Origin: Paenibacillus lutimineralis
GTDB taxonomy: Bacteria; Bacillota; Bacilli; Paenibacillales; Paenibacillaceae
Assembly (NCBI RefSeq): GCF_003991425.1
Contig: NZ_CP034346.1
Location: forward strand, 1,153,501 to 1,217,500
DNA: 64,000 nucleotides
Direction of reading: 5' to 3'
Shown here: positions 54,756 to 64,000 of the stretch, piece after piece
Numbering within the stretch: position 1 is the first letter of the stretch
Layout of the letters: each line of letters opens with the position of its first letter
Notes under the pieces: generated by a model
Databases searched by the model: none
Seen by the model: only the letters and a program-made list of their open reading frames with translations
What the model was told of the DNA's origin: nothing
Program-made: the position numbers and the translations under genes

Positions 54756-57047
54756 ATGCCCAGCATGAGTACTAATGACAAGATCAAAGTGATGGGAGCA
54801 CGTGAAAAAAATCTGAAGCATATCAGCGTAGACATCCCCAAAAAGCAGATCACCGTATTTGCCGGCGTCTCTGGCTCAGGAAAGTCAGCGCTCGTGTTCG
54901 ATACCATTGCTGCAGAATCGCAGCGCCAATTAAATGAAACCTATTCGAGCTTCATCCGCCATCGTCTTCCTCATTACGGGCATCCAAATGCAGATGCGAT
55001 TGAGAGCCTCCCGGTTGCCATTATTATCAACCAGAAGCGCATTGGCGGAAATTCAAGATCTACGGTGGGCACCATCACAGACATTTACTCCTTGCTCCGC
55101 CTACTATTCTCCCGGATTGGCCAGCCTTACGTCGGTGAAGCGGAAGTCTTCTCCTTCAACAACCCGCAGGGGATGTGCCCGAGATGCGAGGGACTTGGTA
55201 TCGCAAAGGAAATGGATACGCAGCAATTGATTGACAGGGAGAAGTCGTTAAACGAGGGAGCGATCCGTTTTCCGACCTTCCGGCCCGGCGATTTCCGTTG
55301 GAAGCGATACGTCTGTACCGGATTATTCGACAATGATAAGAAGTTGAAGGATTATACGGAAGAGGAATGGGATACACTGCTGTACAAATCAGGCTTTAAG
55401 CCTCCTCATCCAACAGAAGGATGGCCAACAACCTCGCTGTATGAGGGAGTGATACCCCGCATCACCCGCAGCTTCTTGAGCAAGGACTCCAGGGACTCCA
55501 AGTTATATAAGGAGGAGATCGAGCGTGTAGTGAGGCAAGGCGTATGCTCGGAATGCCAAGGCACAAGACTGAATGATGAGGTGCGGGCAAGCCGAATCAA
55601 CGGGAAGAACATCGCCGAGTGTACGGAAATGCAGGTTAGCGAGCTGATTGATTTTATGCATACGATTCAAGCTTCGGCAGCGGCGACCATGGTGGAATCC
55701 ATCATGCTTCGTCTGCAGCAGATGCTGTCCATCGGCCTTGGATATTTGACCTTGAATCGGGAGACCGCGACCTTATCAGGCGGCGAATCGCAGCGAATCA
55801 AAATGGTGCGGCAGCTAGGGAGCAGCTTAAGCGATCTGGTGTATATTTTCGATGAACCGAGCATCGGCCTGCATCCGCATGATATCGATCGGATCAATAT
55901 GCTTCTTAAGCGATTAAGAGATAAGGGCAATACCATTGTCATCGTTGAGCATGATCCAGATGTAATTGCGATTGCTGACCATGTGATAGAGATGGGACCG
56001 AAGGCAGGAGCTCAGGGCGGGAAGGTAGTATATGAAGGTGATCTTCCAGGTTTGCTGAGGTCGGGCACGTTAACAGGAACTTTTTTAAATCATAGGCCCG
56101 CCTTTAAACAGACCTTAAGAAGTCCTGCCGGTTGGTTACCCATCCGTAATGCTAACTTGCACAACTTGAAGAATGTGTCTGTTGATATTCCTATCGGAGT
56201 GATGACCGTGATCACCGGAGTAGCAGGATCGGGTAAAAGCACGCTAGTGAACCAGGTGTTCAGAAGTATTGCCCCGGATGCGGTTTATATCGACCAGGAG
56301 CCCGTTCACGCTTCGAATCGTTCCAATATCGCTACCTTTACCGGCATGTTTGATCTGATCCGAAATCTGTTCGCGGCTAATAGTCAAGCAGAGCCATCCA
56401 TGTTCAGCTTCAATTCGCGCGGGGCATGCCCGGAATGCAAAGGAACGGGGAGGATAAGCACCGATTTGGCCTTTATGGACTCCATTGAAACGGTATGTGA
56501 AGCGTGCGAGGGTCGTAGATTTAACAAGGAGGTTCTATCGTTTCTTTGGCGTGATAAAAATATTAGCGATGTGCTGGAGCTGACGGTAGATGAAGCTAGC
56601 CGATTTTTTACGGAGAAGAATATCCTACAGATTCTAGCGCGCCTGCAATCCTCCGGCGTTGGTTATATGTCGTTGGGTCAGTCCCTAAGTACATTGTCTG
56701 GGGGAGAACTGCAACGGGTTAAGCTGGCTAAGGAGATGGAGCGTCGCGGTGAGGTCTATGTGCTTGACGAACCGACGACAGGGCTTCATATGTCGGATAT
56801 CCGGAAGCTGCTAGCAACGATAGAGGGGCTGGTAGATCAAGGCATTACCGTTATAGTGATTGAGCATAACCTTGACTGGATGACGCAGGCGGATTGGATC
56901 ATTGATCTGGGCCCGAGGGCTGGACAAGAGGGCGGAGAGCTCGTCTATACGGGAGAACCGCAACATATCATTCATTGCGAAGCATCGCGGACGGGTGAAT
57001 ACCTGAAGCGATATTTACAGGGGGGAAGCGGGGTGGCGTTTGAGTAG
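54756..57047 (+). CDS. Short UvrA-like ABC ATPase
   Basis: 763 residues, about 190 shorter than canonical UvrA. Both ATPase halves are complete: Walker A GVSGSGKSAL and GVAGSGKSTL, signatures LSGGESQRI and LSGGELQRV, Walker B VYIFDEPSIGLHP and VYVLDEPTTGLHM. Zinc pairs remain in CPRCEGLG/CSECQGTR and CPECKGTG/CEACEGRR. The section that should carry the UvrB-binding region is reduced. Related short UvrA proteins (UvrA2, DrrC) sit with antibiotic resistance genes. With the WYL regulator beside it, a role in tolerance to a DNA-binding compound is inferred. Confidence 0.88.
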   Translation: MPSMSTNDKIKVMGAREKNLKHISVDIPKKQITVFAGVSGSGKSALVFDTIAAESQRQLNETYSSFIRHRLPHYGHPNADAIESLPVAIIINQKRIGGNSRSTVGTITDIYSLLRLLFSRIGQPYVGEAEVFSFNNPQGMCPRCEGLGIAKEMDTQQLIDREKSLNEGAIRFPTFRPGDFRWKRYVCTGLFDNDKKLKDYTEEEWDTLLYKSGFKPPHPTEGWPTTSLYEGVIPRITRSFLSKDSRDSKLYKEEIERVVRQGVCSECQGTRLNDEVRASRINGKNIAECTEMQVSELIDFMHTIQASAAATMVESIMLRLQQMLSIGLGYLTLNRETATLSGGESQRIKMVRQLGSSLSDLVYIFDEPSIGLHPHDIDRINMLLKRLRDKGNTIVIVEHDPDVIAIADHVIEMGPKAGAQGGKVVYEGDLPGLLRSGTLTGTFLNHRPAFKQTLRSPAGWLPIRNANLHNLKNVSVDIPIGVMTVITGVAGSGKSTLVNQVFRSIAPDAVYIDQEPVHASNRSNIATFTGMFDLIRNLFAANSQAEPSMFSFNSRGACPECKGTGRISTDLAFMDSIETVCEACEGRRFNKEVLSFLWRDKNISDVLELTVDEASRFFTEKNILQILARLQSSGVGYMSLGQSLSTLSGGELQRVKLAKEMERRGEVYVLDEPTTGLHMSDIRKLLATIEGLVDQGITVIVIEHNLDWMTQADWIIDLGPRAGQEGGELVYTGEPQHIIHCEASRTGEYLKRYLQGGSGVAFE

Positions 57048-57110
57048 AATTCACGTTTGTCCTAAATTCACTGTCTCTACATATATATGTGTGGAGGAGA
57101 GTGAGGCGAA

Positions 57111-57458
57111 ATGGATAAAATAGTGAAGCAATACTACCAGCTTAAGCAGCAGCAGAAGGAAATCGAGCAGCAATTGTCGGAATTGCGGGGGGAGATTATT
57201 AACCACTGTAATGAACAAGGTGCATCTACGCTGGAGATCGGGAATTACAAAGTGAAGATAGTGCAGCAGGAACGTAAAGAGTTCGACGATCAGAAGCTGT
57301 ATGAGGCGCTGCCGGACCCCGAAGTATGGCGTATGCTATCTAAAGCAGACCCGTCCAAGGTCACCAGCTTGATCAAGCTGAAGGTGATCTCCGAAGAGAG
57401 CATAAGAAATACTTTTTCACTGAAAAATATTACGTTGTTGCAAGTAGATAAGAAATAG
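57111..57458 (+). CDS. Small coiled-coil protein, unrecognised
   Basis: 115 residues. The N-terminal 30 residues are a Gln/Glu-rich coiled coil (YQLKQQQKEIEQQLSELRGE), followed by a small alpha/beta part (YKVKIVQQERKEFDDQKLYE). It resembles small phage-type helix-hairpin proteins only in general composition. Ribosome site GGAGGAGAG. It lies 63 bp after the UvrA-like gene and may be co-transcribed with it. Confidence 0.65.
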   Translation: MDKIVKQYYQLKQQQKEIEQQLSELRGEIINHCNEQGASTLEIGNYKVKIVQQERKEFDDQKLYEALPDPEVWRMLSKADPSKVTSLIKLKVISEESIRNTFSLKNITLLQVDKK

Positions 57459-57475
57459 AATAGATTCACGGCAAG

Positions 57476-57496
57476 AGGGGCTTAGGCTCCTTTTTT
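57476..57496 (+). terminator. Terminator after the coiled-coil gene
   Basis: AGGGGC (57476-57481) pairs with GCTCCT (57486-57491) with one G-U pair, TTAG loop, then five T. Confidence 0.65.
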
Positions 57497-57575
57497 ATGG
57501 CCTTACCTTATTAGTGCTTATGGAGTGCTGTCCTACATAGTCTGTCTGAACATCAATAAAAGGAAGCAGAGAACC

Positions 57576-57651
57576 TATAATCATTGATATTATTGCCTTA
57601 GTCCAAGTAAGAAAGGGTTTAAATCCCTTAATCTTGCTTGGGCTTTTTATA
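57576..57651 (+). repeat. Terminator-bearing direct repeat, copy 1
   Basis: TATAATCATTGA, then GTCCAAGTAAGAAAGGG paired with CCCTTAATCTTGCTTGGGC and a T-run. The same ~75-bp layout is at 58760-58835, after the next gene, so that gene is bracketed by two copies of the same terminator region. The rest of the 412-bp gap 57459-57870 shows no gene. Confidence 0.7.
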
Positions 57652-57870
57652 TATAATGTCAAAGTCATGGGAATTGAGTAATGAAATGATAGAACAAATC
57701 TTTAAGTTTGATAGGCTTCTTGATCTATGACGAGTGCTAGATACCGACATCATACCCTTCTTACTATGTCGAAAATAGGATGAAAGTAGCAAAAAATGGC
57801 TTGGGAAATAGAAGGGTTGATGGTATATTTTTGTATATGTATTTACAATATTATCAAATGGAGGAGAATT

Positions 57871-58764
57871 ATGAAGATTAAAAAGAAAGTTTTTGTCGCA
57901 TCATTGGTCGCATGTGGTTTATTATCTTCAGCTATTACCGTAGGAGCAGCAACGGGGATTCAGAAGATTCAGGCTGTTCTGAACCATAATATTACGTTTG
58001 AACTGGATGGTTCCTCCTGGACACCGCGTGATCCAGATGGCAAGAAGCTGTCGGCTCTCGTGTATGACGGCTCTACATATGTTCCGTTACGCGCCGTTTC
58101 CGAAGCGCTTGGTGCAGAAGTGAACTGGAATGGCAGCGCTCAGAAGATCATCATTAATAGCAATGGTGGAAATGAGGGCATCCCATATAAGGATGGGCAG
58201 AATAACGGAAGCAGCAGCTCAAGTTCGAGTAGTAATTCAGGATCTGCCAGCACGGGTTCCAACAGTAGTTCCAGCTCAGGCAGTTCATCTTCTAGCAGCA
58301 TGGGATCTGGCGTATTTACATATAAGAAAGATTTTAATGTGAATACAGCAAAGGATGAGCTGGCAAAGGAATCTATTAAGGTCATTAAATTATATGCAGA
58401 TGCATTGAAGTCGGGAAATATGAGTGAATTGAACGCCTATGTTGACGCGCATGTAGCGGAGAAGGATTATACCAAGAGCAACGCTCTAGGGAGACAATTT
58501 TCAAAGGATTACTTGAAACAGATGGTTGATAGCAGTCGTGATGCTAATGACAAGTCAACACTCAATGATTATAGCAGTGCTTTAAAGAACCTAACTGTGT
58601 CTAATATCCAGGACCCAGAAACTGATAAGCGGGATACTTCAGCAAGCTTTACCTATTCCTTTAACCCGGAAGGATTTAATTATACTGGACTAATCAAAGT
58701 CTCTTTCAAATTTGTTACCTTGTCAGATGGAACATATATTCTTAGCGGTGTCAGTGTTGTATAA
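57871..58764 (+). CDS. Secreted stalk-domain protein with Ser-rich linker
   Basis: 297 residues from the ATG at 57871 (GGAGGAG upstream). Signal peptide about residues 1-27 (LVACGLLSSAITVGA). A Cu_amine_oxidN1 stalk domain follows (TYVPLRAVSEALGAEVNWNG at about 70-90), then a low-complexity Ser/Gly linker of about 35 residues, then a C-terminal ~140-residue helical/beta part resembling secreted SnoaL-like folds (ELAKESIKVIKLYADALKSG). Extracellular, function unknown. Shares its stalk domain with the protein at 9748. Confidence 0.75.
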   Translation: MKIKKKVFVASLVACGLLSSAITVGAATGIQKIQAVLNHNITFELDGSSWTPRDPDGKKLSALVYDGSTYVPLRAVSEALGAEVNWNGSAQKIIINSNGGNEGIPYKDGQNNGSSSSSSSSNSGSASTGSNSSSSSGSSSSSSMGSGVFTYKKDFNVNTAKDELAKESIKVIKLYADALKSGNMSELNAYVDAHVAEKDYTKSNALGRQFSKDYLKQMVDSSRDANDKSTLNDYSSALKNLTVSNIQDPETDKRDTSASFTYSFNPEGFNYTGLIKVSFKFVTLSDGTYILSGVSVV

Positions 58765-58835
58765 TCATTGAAACTATGAGAAACAGCCCAAGTAAGATAG
58801 GGATTAGCCCTACCTTGCTTGGGCTTTTTTGTCTG
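58760..58835 (+). terminator. Terminator and direct repeat, copy 2
   Basis: AGCCCAAGTAAG (from 58785) pairs with CTTGCTTGGGCT, with an inner GGG/CCC stem, then six T. TATAATCATTGA at 58760 overlaps the stop codon. Near-identical to the region at 57576. Confidence 0.85.
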
Positions 58836-59045
58836 AATATGTCCAGCAAAGCCCTGGTTTTCATATTTAGACAAGGAACAAGCTCATTTAATAGCTAGAA
58901 AAGGAGAGAATCGTCGGATTTTAGTCTATTATCCCGATAAATATAGTTGTAATAATAGAAGGAAAATTGTAGGAAATATAGAATTTACTATAAAACACAA
59001 CTTTGTTAGCGCATACAATATATTATTTGAAGGAGATGAGAGTGC

Positions 59046-62000
59046 TTGAAGAGGAGAGTTGTTGGTAGTTTACTGAGCTTCTTATTAGCCTTCACGCTAA
59101 TATTGCCAGCAGTAGGAGCGCAGGAAGGTATTTCGCCGGATACGGGCGGAGCCAAGAAGATCATTTCGAAGTTAGATCCGAAGGCCATATCGCTTGATGT
59201 GAGCAGCCTGGATCAGAACGTAACGCTGGAGAAGCCGTCTAAGACGGATACGTTGAAATCAGCGAAGCGGCAGGCCAATGGACTGCAAATTGAGAAGATA
59301 GACAGTCTTGACAAGGCAGCGATTCAACCACAGAACTATGTTCCCCTCTCAGATAGTACAGAACGCATTTCCGTTATCGTAGAACTACAATCCGAACCGG
59401 TGAAGGTTTTTGAAGCGAGTCATAAGAATCTGCGGATCGGTGCGGCTGCTATTTCACATCAACTGCAAGTGAAGATAGAGCAGGATACTTTCAAGAAATC
59501 AGCGACTAAACGATTAAATGTGGATATTGATCGTGAATATTCCGAAGTATTCAATGGATTCGCGCTTGAGATTGCTGCGGATCAAGTCAAAGATTTGCTG
59601 AATATTTCCGGTGTAAAAGCAATTTATCCGAATAACACAGTATATGCTTTGGAGGAGCCGGGTGGAGATTCCACTGCTGCACCGGAAGGAAGCGTGCCGT
59701 TTATCGGCAGTGAAGCTTTCTGGAACCAAGGTGTTAAAGGAGCCGGAATCAAGGTAGGGGTAATTGACACTGGCATTGCCCATGATCATCCTGACCTTGC
59801 CGATGCAGTAGACCCTAATAATCTGGGTTATGACTTCGTCAATAATGATAACAATCCTTATGAGACCACACGAGCAGATTATGAGGCTGAAAAAGCACAG
59901 AATGAAAATACACCTGAATATCATCCAGTAACGGGTAGACCATACTGGACTTCACACGGCAGTCATGTCTCTGGAGTTATTGCGGGTCGTGGTGTGGGCC
60001 ATGAAGGACAACCAGGGATTACAGGCATAGCCCCAGAAGCGGAAGTCCACGCTTACAAGGTGCTTGGACCTTATGGCAGCGGTTCAACAGCAAATGTAAT
60101 TGCGGGCATTGAGCGAGCTGTACAGGAAAAAATGGACGTCATCAACCTGTCACTCGGCTCGGAGACGAATAATGAGAGATCTGCCGATTCAGTAGCTGTG
60201 AATAATGCGATGGCTACAGGTACGATTACCGTTGTATCCAACGGCAACAGCGGCCCAGCTGACGCTACAGTAACTGATCCGGGAACGGCCGAACTGGTGA
60301 TTTCCGTAGGCGCATCGAAGCCTCCGTTAGTGACTCCGATCCTGAAGATCGTTGGCTCAGATGGAGAATACAAAGTGGATTCCTTTGATAAATCCCAAGG
60401 TATTGAGAATCTTACAGGTTCATATCTGCTTGTTGATGTGGGCTTGGGCAAGCCTGAGGACTATACAGGAAAAGACTTAAGCGGAAAAATTGCATTTATC
60501 AAACGTGGTGAATTGTCATTTACCGATAAAGCAGTGAATGCAATTAATGCAGGGGCTGCCGCAGCAATTGTATACAACAATGCGCCAGAAGCATTGGAAA
60601 GCGGTACATTAGGCAATGCCGATATTACAATTCCGGTGTACGCTCTTTCGGGCACATACGGTAATCAAATAAAGGCTAAACTCGATGCTGAACCAAGCTT
60701 ACAAGTTAATTTCACGACAACCATTGAAAAGGATATTATCGCAGGCTTCAGTTCACGTGGTCCATCCAAACCTTCCTATGCGGTTAAGCCGGACATCTCT
60801 GCACCAGGCATTGGTATTCGCTCCAGTGTGACCGAATATGAAGGATGGTATGAAGCACAGAATGGTACAAGCATGGCAGCTCCACATATTGCCGGGGCAG
60901 CAGTGTTATTGAAAGCGAAATACCCTAATTTGGATCAGTATGATATTAAGTCACTGCTCATGAACAATGCCGTTAAACTCTCCGACCGCAACAATGAACG
61001 ATACTCTCATATGGATCAGGGCGCCGGAAGAGTTGATCTGAATAACGTGTTGAATGCGAAAGCAGTCGCTGGGGTAGAGGCGAAGACAACTGCCGTTAAG
61101 GATGGAGTTGAAGCTCTCTATCATACAGGTAGCCTCTCCTACGGTTATATTAATTACGGCGAGAGCGCTGACCGTAAGGTGGTAGTGAAGGATGTTGCTA
61201 ATGCGGCTTCATCCTACTCGGTTAGCACTAAGTGGTATGGATCTTCTCCTATTACATTAACAACATCGAAAGCTGTAGTTCATGTATCTGCAGGCGGCGA
61301 GGAGTCCTTTACAGTTACAGCTACCGTTCCGGCTAATGCAGCAGAACAGCGTTATGAAGGTGAACTGATCTTGACAGAAGCAGGCGGCCATGTTATTCAA
61401 TTGCCGATTGCTGTCTATGTCGGTGAAGCTCCAGTAGCTGAGGTTGTTACTAACTTGGAACTGAACCCGAATATTTTCTCGCCGAATGGCGATACGCATT
61501 CCGATACAAGCACTATAAGATTTACGATTACCCAGTTTACTGAATATTTCTCGTTAGATGTATTTTCGGCAGAAGGCGAATGGTTGGGTACTGTCATTGA
61601 AACCGACGAGGATGGAATCGAGCCTGGAACTTATAATGTAAGTAATTGGAACGGATCTTTCTCTGCACCATCGGGTCAATTAGTGAATCCGTCGGATGAT
61701 TTGTATTTATTAGTACCATTTGCAGGCAGCTTATTGGATGATCCTGTTCCTGTCGAGTCTCAAGTTACTCCTTTTATCATCGATACGAAAGCTCCTGTAT
61801 CTAAGCTGGACGATCCGGGTATTGTCGTTGATAAAGGCAATCTGACTGCAACAATTTCCGGCCAAGTTACGGATGATTTGTTAATCCAACTCAAGGACAT
61901 CATTGGTCTTGAAATAAATGATGTGATTGGGGTTGCTGCCTGGTACGATGATGGCGATAAAGGGCAAGTAGTTGATGGAGAAATCGATGATACGGGGCAC

Positions 62001-63914
62001 TTTACGATTCAAGTACCGATTTCTGTGGGGGACAACTCCTTTGAGGTTTATGTATACGATATTGCAGGCAACGGGTTGATTGATCCAGCCCATATCGTCG
62101 ATTATAAACTGACTAACATGGTAGCTCCGGCAATTAGTCCGGTCCAGGTTCAGCCGAATGAGCCATTCTCATTAGATGTAGCATTTGACGTAACCGATGC
62201 CGTCTATTCGGCTAAATTTGATCTGTTATACAGCAATACATTTACAGATGTGGAAGTTACACCGAGTACCGAGCTGGCAGAGCATCAGGCCCAGCACAAT
62301 CCAGAAGCTCAGCTGACCGTTACAAATGCAGTGTATGAATATGATCCTGATTTAAGCAGACACGAGTTTTCGATCCGTTTGAATGATGTTGATGGATATA
62401 GAGGAACAGGTTCGTTAGCTTCATTCGGTTTTGGCGGAGCGCCTGCAGGACAGTATTCGTTCAAAATAGCAAATCTGGAACTGCTGGATCGGGATGGCAA
62501 AGAAATTCCGGTTGAGGTGAGCGATACAATTGAGCTGACCATTAAGCCTGTTCAACAGGCGGAATTGTCAGTATCACCGCAGTCTCTATCCATCAAGGCA
62601 GGTACTACGGGTAATGTATCGGTCTCTTATAAAGCGCCGGACGGTTCGATTAACGACGTAACCGAGAAGGCGGCATATACAGTAAGCGACGCCGAGATCG
62701 CAACTGTGCAGAAAGGCATTGTGTCAGGCAAGAAGAAAGGCAGCACTACTATTGAAGTTACTTTTGAAGGTCTGAAGGCGACTGTTTCTGTTACCGTGAC
62801 CGAGTCGAGCTCTGGTGGTGGAAACACTGGCGGAGGAAGCGGCAGCGGTGGCGGTGGCGGCGGTGGTGGAACACCAACTGCTCCAACAACGCCAACCACC
62901 CCTCCAGCAAAAGGTACTGTCAAGGAAGCGATCAAAGCTGGCGAGCCGACAGTTCTGAAGCTTGAAGGCGGTCTGACAGTAACGATTCCGGCGGGTGCGA
63001 TCACCTCGCCAGAGGCCGCATTTGTGCAAGGAAGTATTGCTTCTAAGGAAGATACAGAGGCTTTATTGAAGGGGCTGCAATTAGGCTCAATAATTAAAGC
63101 ATTTGGTGTATATTATGACTTCGTAGTCCTTGATAAAGATGGGAAGATTATCGAAAATATCTCCTTAAGCAAGCCGGTAGAAGTTTCAATACCACTGGAG
63201 ACACTCCAGAACGGCGACTTTAACGGCGAGAAGATCAATCTATTCAAGATTGGGGATAAAGGAGAACTGAACGGTCGTACTGCCCGCCTGGTTGACGGCA
63301 AAGTGGTATCCCGTCTGAACAGCTTCGGCCGCTATATGTTCATGGCCAAGAATATCTCCTTTATAGATGTCTCGAAGACGAAGTATCCATGGGCAGCTAA
63401 TGAAATTGAAGTGCTCGCTTCTAAGGATATCGTTACGGGAACGAGTGCGGATCAGTACACGCCTGGCAAACAGGTGACGCGCGCTGAATTCGTCTCCTTA
63501 TTAGTAAGAACGCTAGAGCTTGGCAAGGTTGAGAACAGCGGGACTCAGTTCAGCGATGTTCAGTCCGGAAGTTGGTTCTATGACGCAGTTCAGGCCGCAG
63601 TATCTGCCGGATGGATCAATGGCTACGCGAATAATACGTTTTCGCCAGATCAGAGTATTACCCGTACCGAAATGGCAGTTATTCTGTCCAGAGTGCTGAA
63701 GCACCTGGGAGTAACTGAGGGTGTGGGAGCATCCCTTCCAGCCTATGCTGACCAAGCAGAGATCCAGGATTGGGCCAGGGCTGCAGTTGCCCAGGTAGCT
63801 GCAATCGGTATTATGCAAGGTCGAGGCGAGACTCGCTTCGCTGGGCTTGAGAATACGACCCGTGCCGAAGCAGCCGTAGTGGTATATCGTATTTTCAAAG
63901 GATACACGAAATAA
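59046..63914 (+). CDS. Giant S8 subtilisin-family protease with PA, cohesin-like, Ig-like and SLH domains
   Basis: 1622 residues from a TTG ten bases after AAGGAG. Signal peptide 1-25. An I9-type propeptide at about 105-200; S8 catalytic Asp241 (VIDTGIAHDHP), His304 (SHGSHVSG) and Ser609 (NGTSMAAPH), with a PA domain inserted between His and Ser (about 450-560). Then Fn3-like sections, a cohesin-like domain (~1030-1165, FSLDVAFDVTDAVYSAKFDL), a BIG2-type domain (~1180-1250), a Gly-rich linker, a ZU5-like segment and three SLH repeats (~1430-1622) that fix it to the cell-wall polymer. An extracellular protease held on the surface. Confidence 0.92.
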   Translation: MKRRVVGSLLSFLLAFTLILPAVGAQEGISPDTGGAKKIISKLDPKAISLDVSSLDQNVTLEKPSKTDTLKSAKRQANGLQIEKIDSLDKAAIQPQNYVPLSDSTERISVIVELQSEPVKVFEASHKNLRIGAAAISHQLQVKIEQDTFKKSATKRLNVDIDREYSEVFNGFALEIAADQVKDLLNISGVKAIYPNNTVYALEEPGGDSTAAPEGSVPFIGSEAFWNQGVKGAGIKVGVIDTGIAHDHPDLADAVDPNNLGYDFVNNDNNPYETTRADYEAEKAQNENTPEYHPVTGRPYWTSHGSHVSGVIAGRGVGHEGQPGITGIAPEAEVHAYKVLGPYGSGSTANVIAGIERAVQEKMDVINLSLGSETNNERSADSVAVNNAMATGTITVVSNGNSGPADATVTDPGTAELVISVGASKPPLVTPILKIVGSDGEYKVDSFDKSQGIENLTGSYLLVDVGLGKPEDYTGKDLSGKIAFIKRGELSFTDKAVNAINAGAAAAIVYNNAPEALESGTLGNADITIPVYALSGTYGNQIKAKLDAEPSLQVNFTTTIEKDIIAGFSSRGPSKPSYAVKPDISAPGIGIRSSVTEYEGWYEAQNGTSMAAPHIAGAAVLLKAKYPNLDQYDIKSLLMNNAVKLSDRNNERYSHMDQGAGRVDLNNVLNAKAVAGVEAKTTAVKDGVEALYHTGSLSYGYINYGESADRKVVVKDVANAASSYSVSTKWYGSSPITLTTSKAVVHVSAGGEESFTVTATVPANAAEQRYEGELILTEAGGHVIQLPIAVYVGEAPVAEVVTNLELNPNIFSPNGDTHSDTSTIRFTITQFTEYFSLDVFSAEGEWLGTVIETDEDGIEPGTYNVSNWNGSFSAPSGQLVNPSDDLYLLVPFAGSLLDDPVPVESQVTPFIIDTKAPVSKLDDPGIVVDKGNLTATISGQVTDDLLIQLKDIIGLEINDVIGVAAWYDDGDKGQVVDGEIDDTGHFTIQVPISVGDNSFEVYVYDIAGNGLIDPAHIVDYKLTNMVAPAISPVQVQPNEPFSLDVAFDVTDAVYSAKFDLLYSNTFTDVEVTPSTELAEHQAQHNPEAQLTVTNAVYEYDPDLSRHEFSIRLNDVDGYRGTGSLASFGFGGAPAGQYSFKIANLELLDRDGKEIPVEVSDTIELTIKPVQQAELSVSPQSLSIKAGTTGNVSVSYKAPDGSINDVTEKAAYTVSDAEIATVQKGIVSGKKKGSTTIEVTFEGLKATVSVTVTESSSGGGNTGGGSGSGGGGGGGGTPTAPTTPTTPPAKGTVKEAIKAGEPTVLKLEGGLTVTIPAGAITSPEAAFVQGSIASKEDTEALLKGLQLGSIIKAFGVYYDFVVLDKDGKIIENISLSKPVEVSIPLETLQNGDFNGEKINLFKIGDKGELNGRTARLVDGKVVSRLNSFGRYMFMAKNISFIDVSKTKYPWAANEIEVLASKDIVTGTSADQYTPGKQVTRAEFVSLLVRTLELGKVENSGTQFSDVQSGSWFYDAVQAAVSAGWINGYANNTFSPDQSITRTEMAVILSRVLKHLGVTEGVGASLPAYADQAEIQDWARAAVAQVAAIGIMQGRGETRFAGLENTTRAEAAVVVYRIFKGYTK

Positions 63915-63927
63915 ATCATGCAAAAAT

Positions 63928-63970
63928 AAAGAAACTGCCAGGGGTTAACGCCCTTGGCAGTTTCTTAATT
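63928..63970. terminator. Terminator after the protease gene
   Basis: AAAGAAACTGCCAGGG (63928-63943) pairs with CCCTTGGCAGTTTCTT (63951-63966), with T- and A-rich flanks that suit both strands. Confidence 0.9.
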
Positions 63971-63975
63971 TGTAT

Positions 63976-64000
63976 TTACAGTTCGCCAGATACAACTTCT
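63976..64000 (-). CDS. Possible 3' end of a minus-strand gene cut by the window
   Basis: On the minus strand the last bases read EVVSGEL followed by TAA. The two-sided terminator just before it supports a convergent gene ending here. Too short to identify. Confidence 0.3.

Noticed and set aside
58201..58310. Ser/Gly repeat tract as a phase-variable microsatellite
   Set aside because: Codons are mixed (AGC, AGT, TCA, TCT), so there is no pure short tandem repeat prone to slippage.
62627..63004. Pro-rich minus-strand ORF
   Set aside because: It is the reverse reading of the Gly-rich linker of the SLH protease.

Overview
The window looks like a chromosomal stretch from a spore-forming Firmicute of the Paenibacillus type. 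The evidence is an S-layer-anchored (SLH) giant protease, copper-amine-oxidase 'stalk' secreted proteins, a bacillithiol gene pair (YojF plus BshB2), strong AGGAGG ribosome sites with frequent TTG/GTG starts, an ECF41 sigma factor module, GH3 and GH19 glycoside hydrolases and Firmicute-type deo and met operons. I saw no rRNA, tRNA, CRISPR array, prophage or intact insertion sequence. All family assignments come from reading motifs in the translations; no database was searched.

Layout. 0-4 kb: a GntR regulator fused to a solute-binding-like sensor, divergent from a D-2-hydroxyacid dehydrogenase and an Eis-like acetyltransferase. 4.6-9.6 kb: methionine uptake and SAM-by-product recycling (metN, metI, luxS, an SDR dehydrogenase, metQ, mtnN). 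9.7-14.5 kb: a secreted stalk-domain protein, a small alarmone synthetase, an M3 oligopeptidase and a wrecked Nramp-type transporter gene. 14.6-19 kb: an XRE-DUF1232 protein, then a flavin oxidoreductase and ECF41 sigma factor with a matching ECF41-type promoter, then an XRE protein with a Gly/Ile repeat tail. 19.1-26.9 kb: a repeat element, a tiny ORF with a sequestered ribosome site, a LacI regulator with GH3 beta-glucosidase, a transposase-derived protein that has lost all three catalytic acids, a FAD oxidoreductase and a seven-helix membrane protein. 26.9-32.1 kb (minus strand): a three-gene TelA/VWA operon and a GH19 chitinase with a cre-like site.

32.5-39.9 kb: the complete (deoxy)nucleoside catabolic set deoR, deoC, cdd, nupC, deoB, deoD, pdp, with a DeoR-type operator and three related short repeats (one full, two shrunken or decayed) between its genes. 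40.4-41.4 kb: yojF-bshB2. 41.6-48.3 kb: a MATE pump and a duplicated module, each copy made of a membrane-anchored alpha/beta hydrolase with a 19-bp-spacer MerR-type promoter and a convergent MerR gene. 48.4-57.5 kb: a repeat-containing membrane protein, SMI1/KNR4 and RlaP-like nucleotidyltransferase genes, a lipoprotein coupled to a 53-codon ORF, and a WYL regulator divergent from a short UvrA-like ABC protein. 57.5-64 kb: a stalk-domain protein between two near-identical terminators and a 1,622-residue subtilisin-family SLH protein.

The items most worth following are the F-F-R-R intergenic repeat family (three copies), the MITE-like family in the deo operon, the amide-for-acid domesticated transposase, the duplicated MerR/hydrolase module with diverged operators, and the ECF41 module with its promoter.
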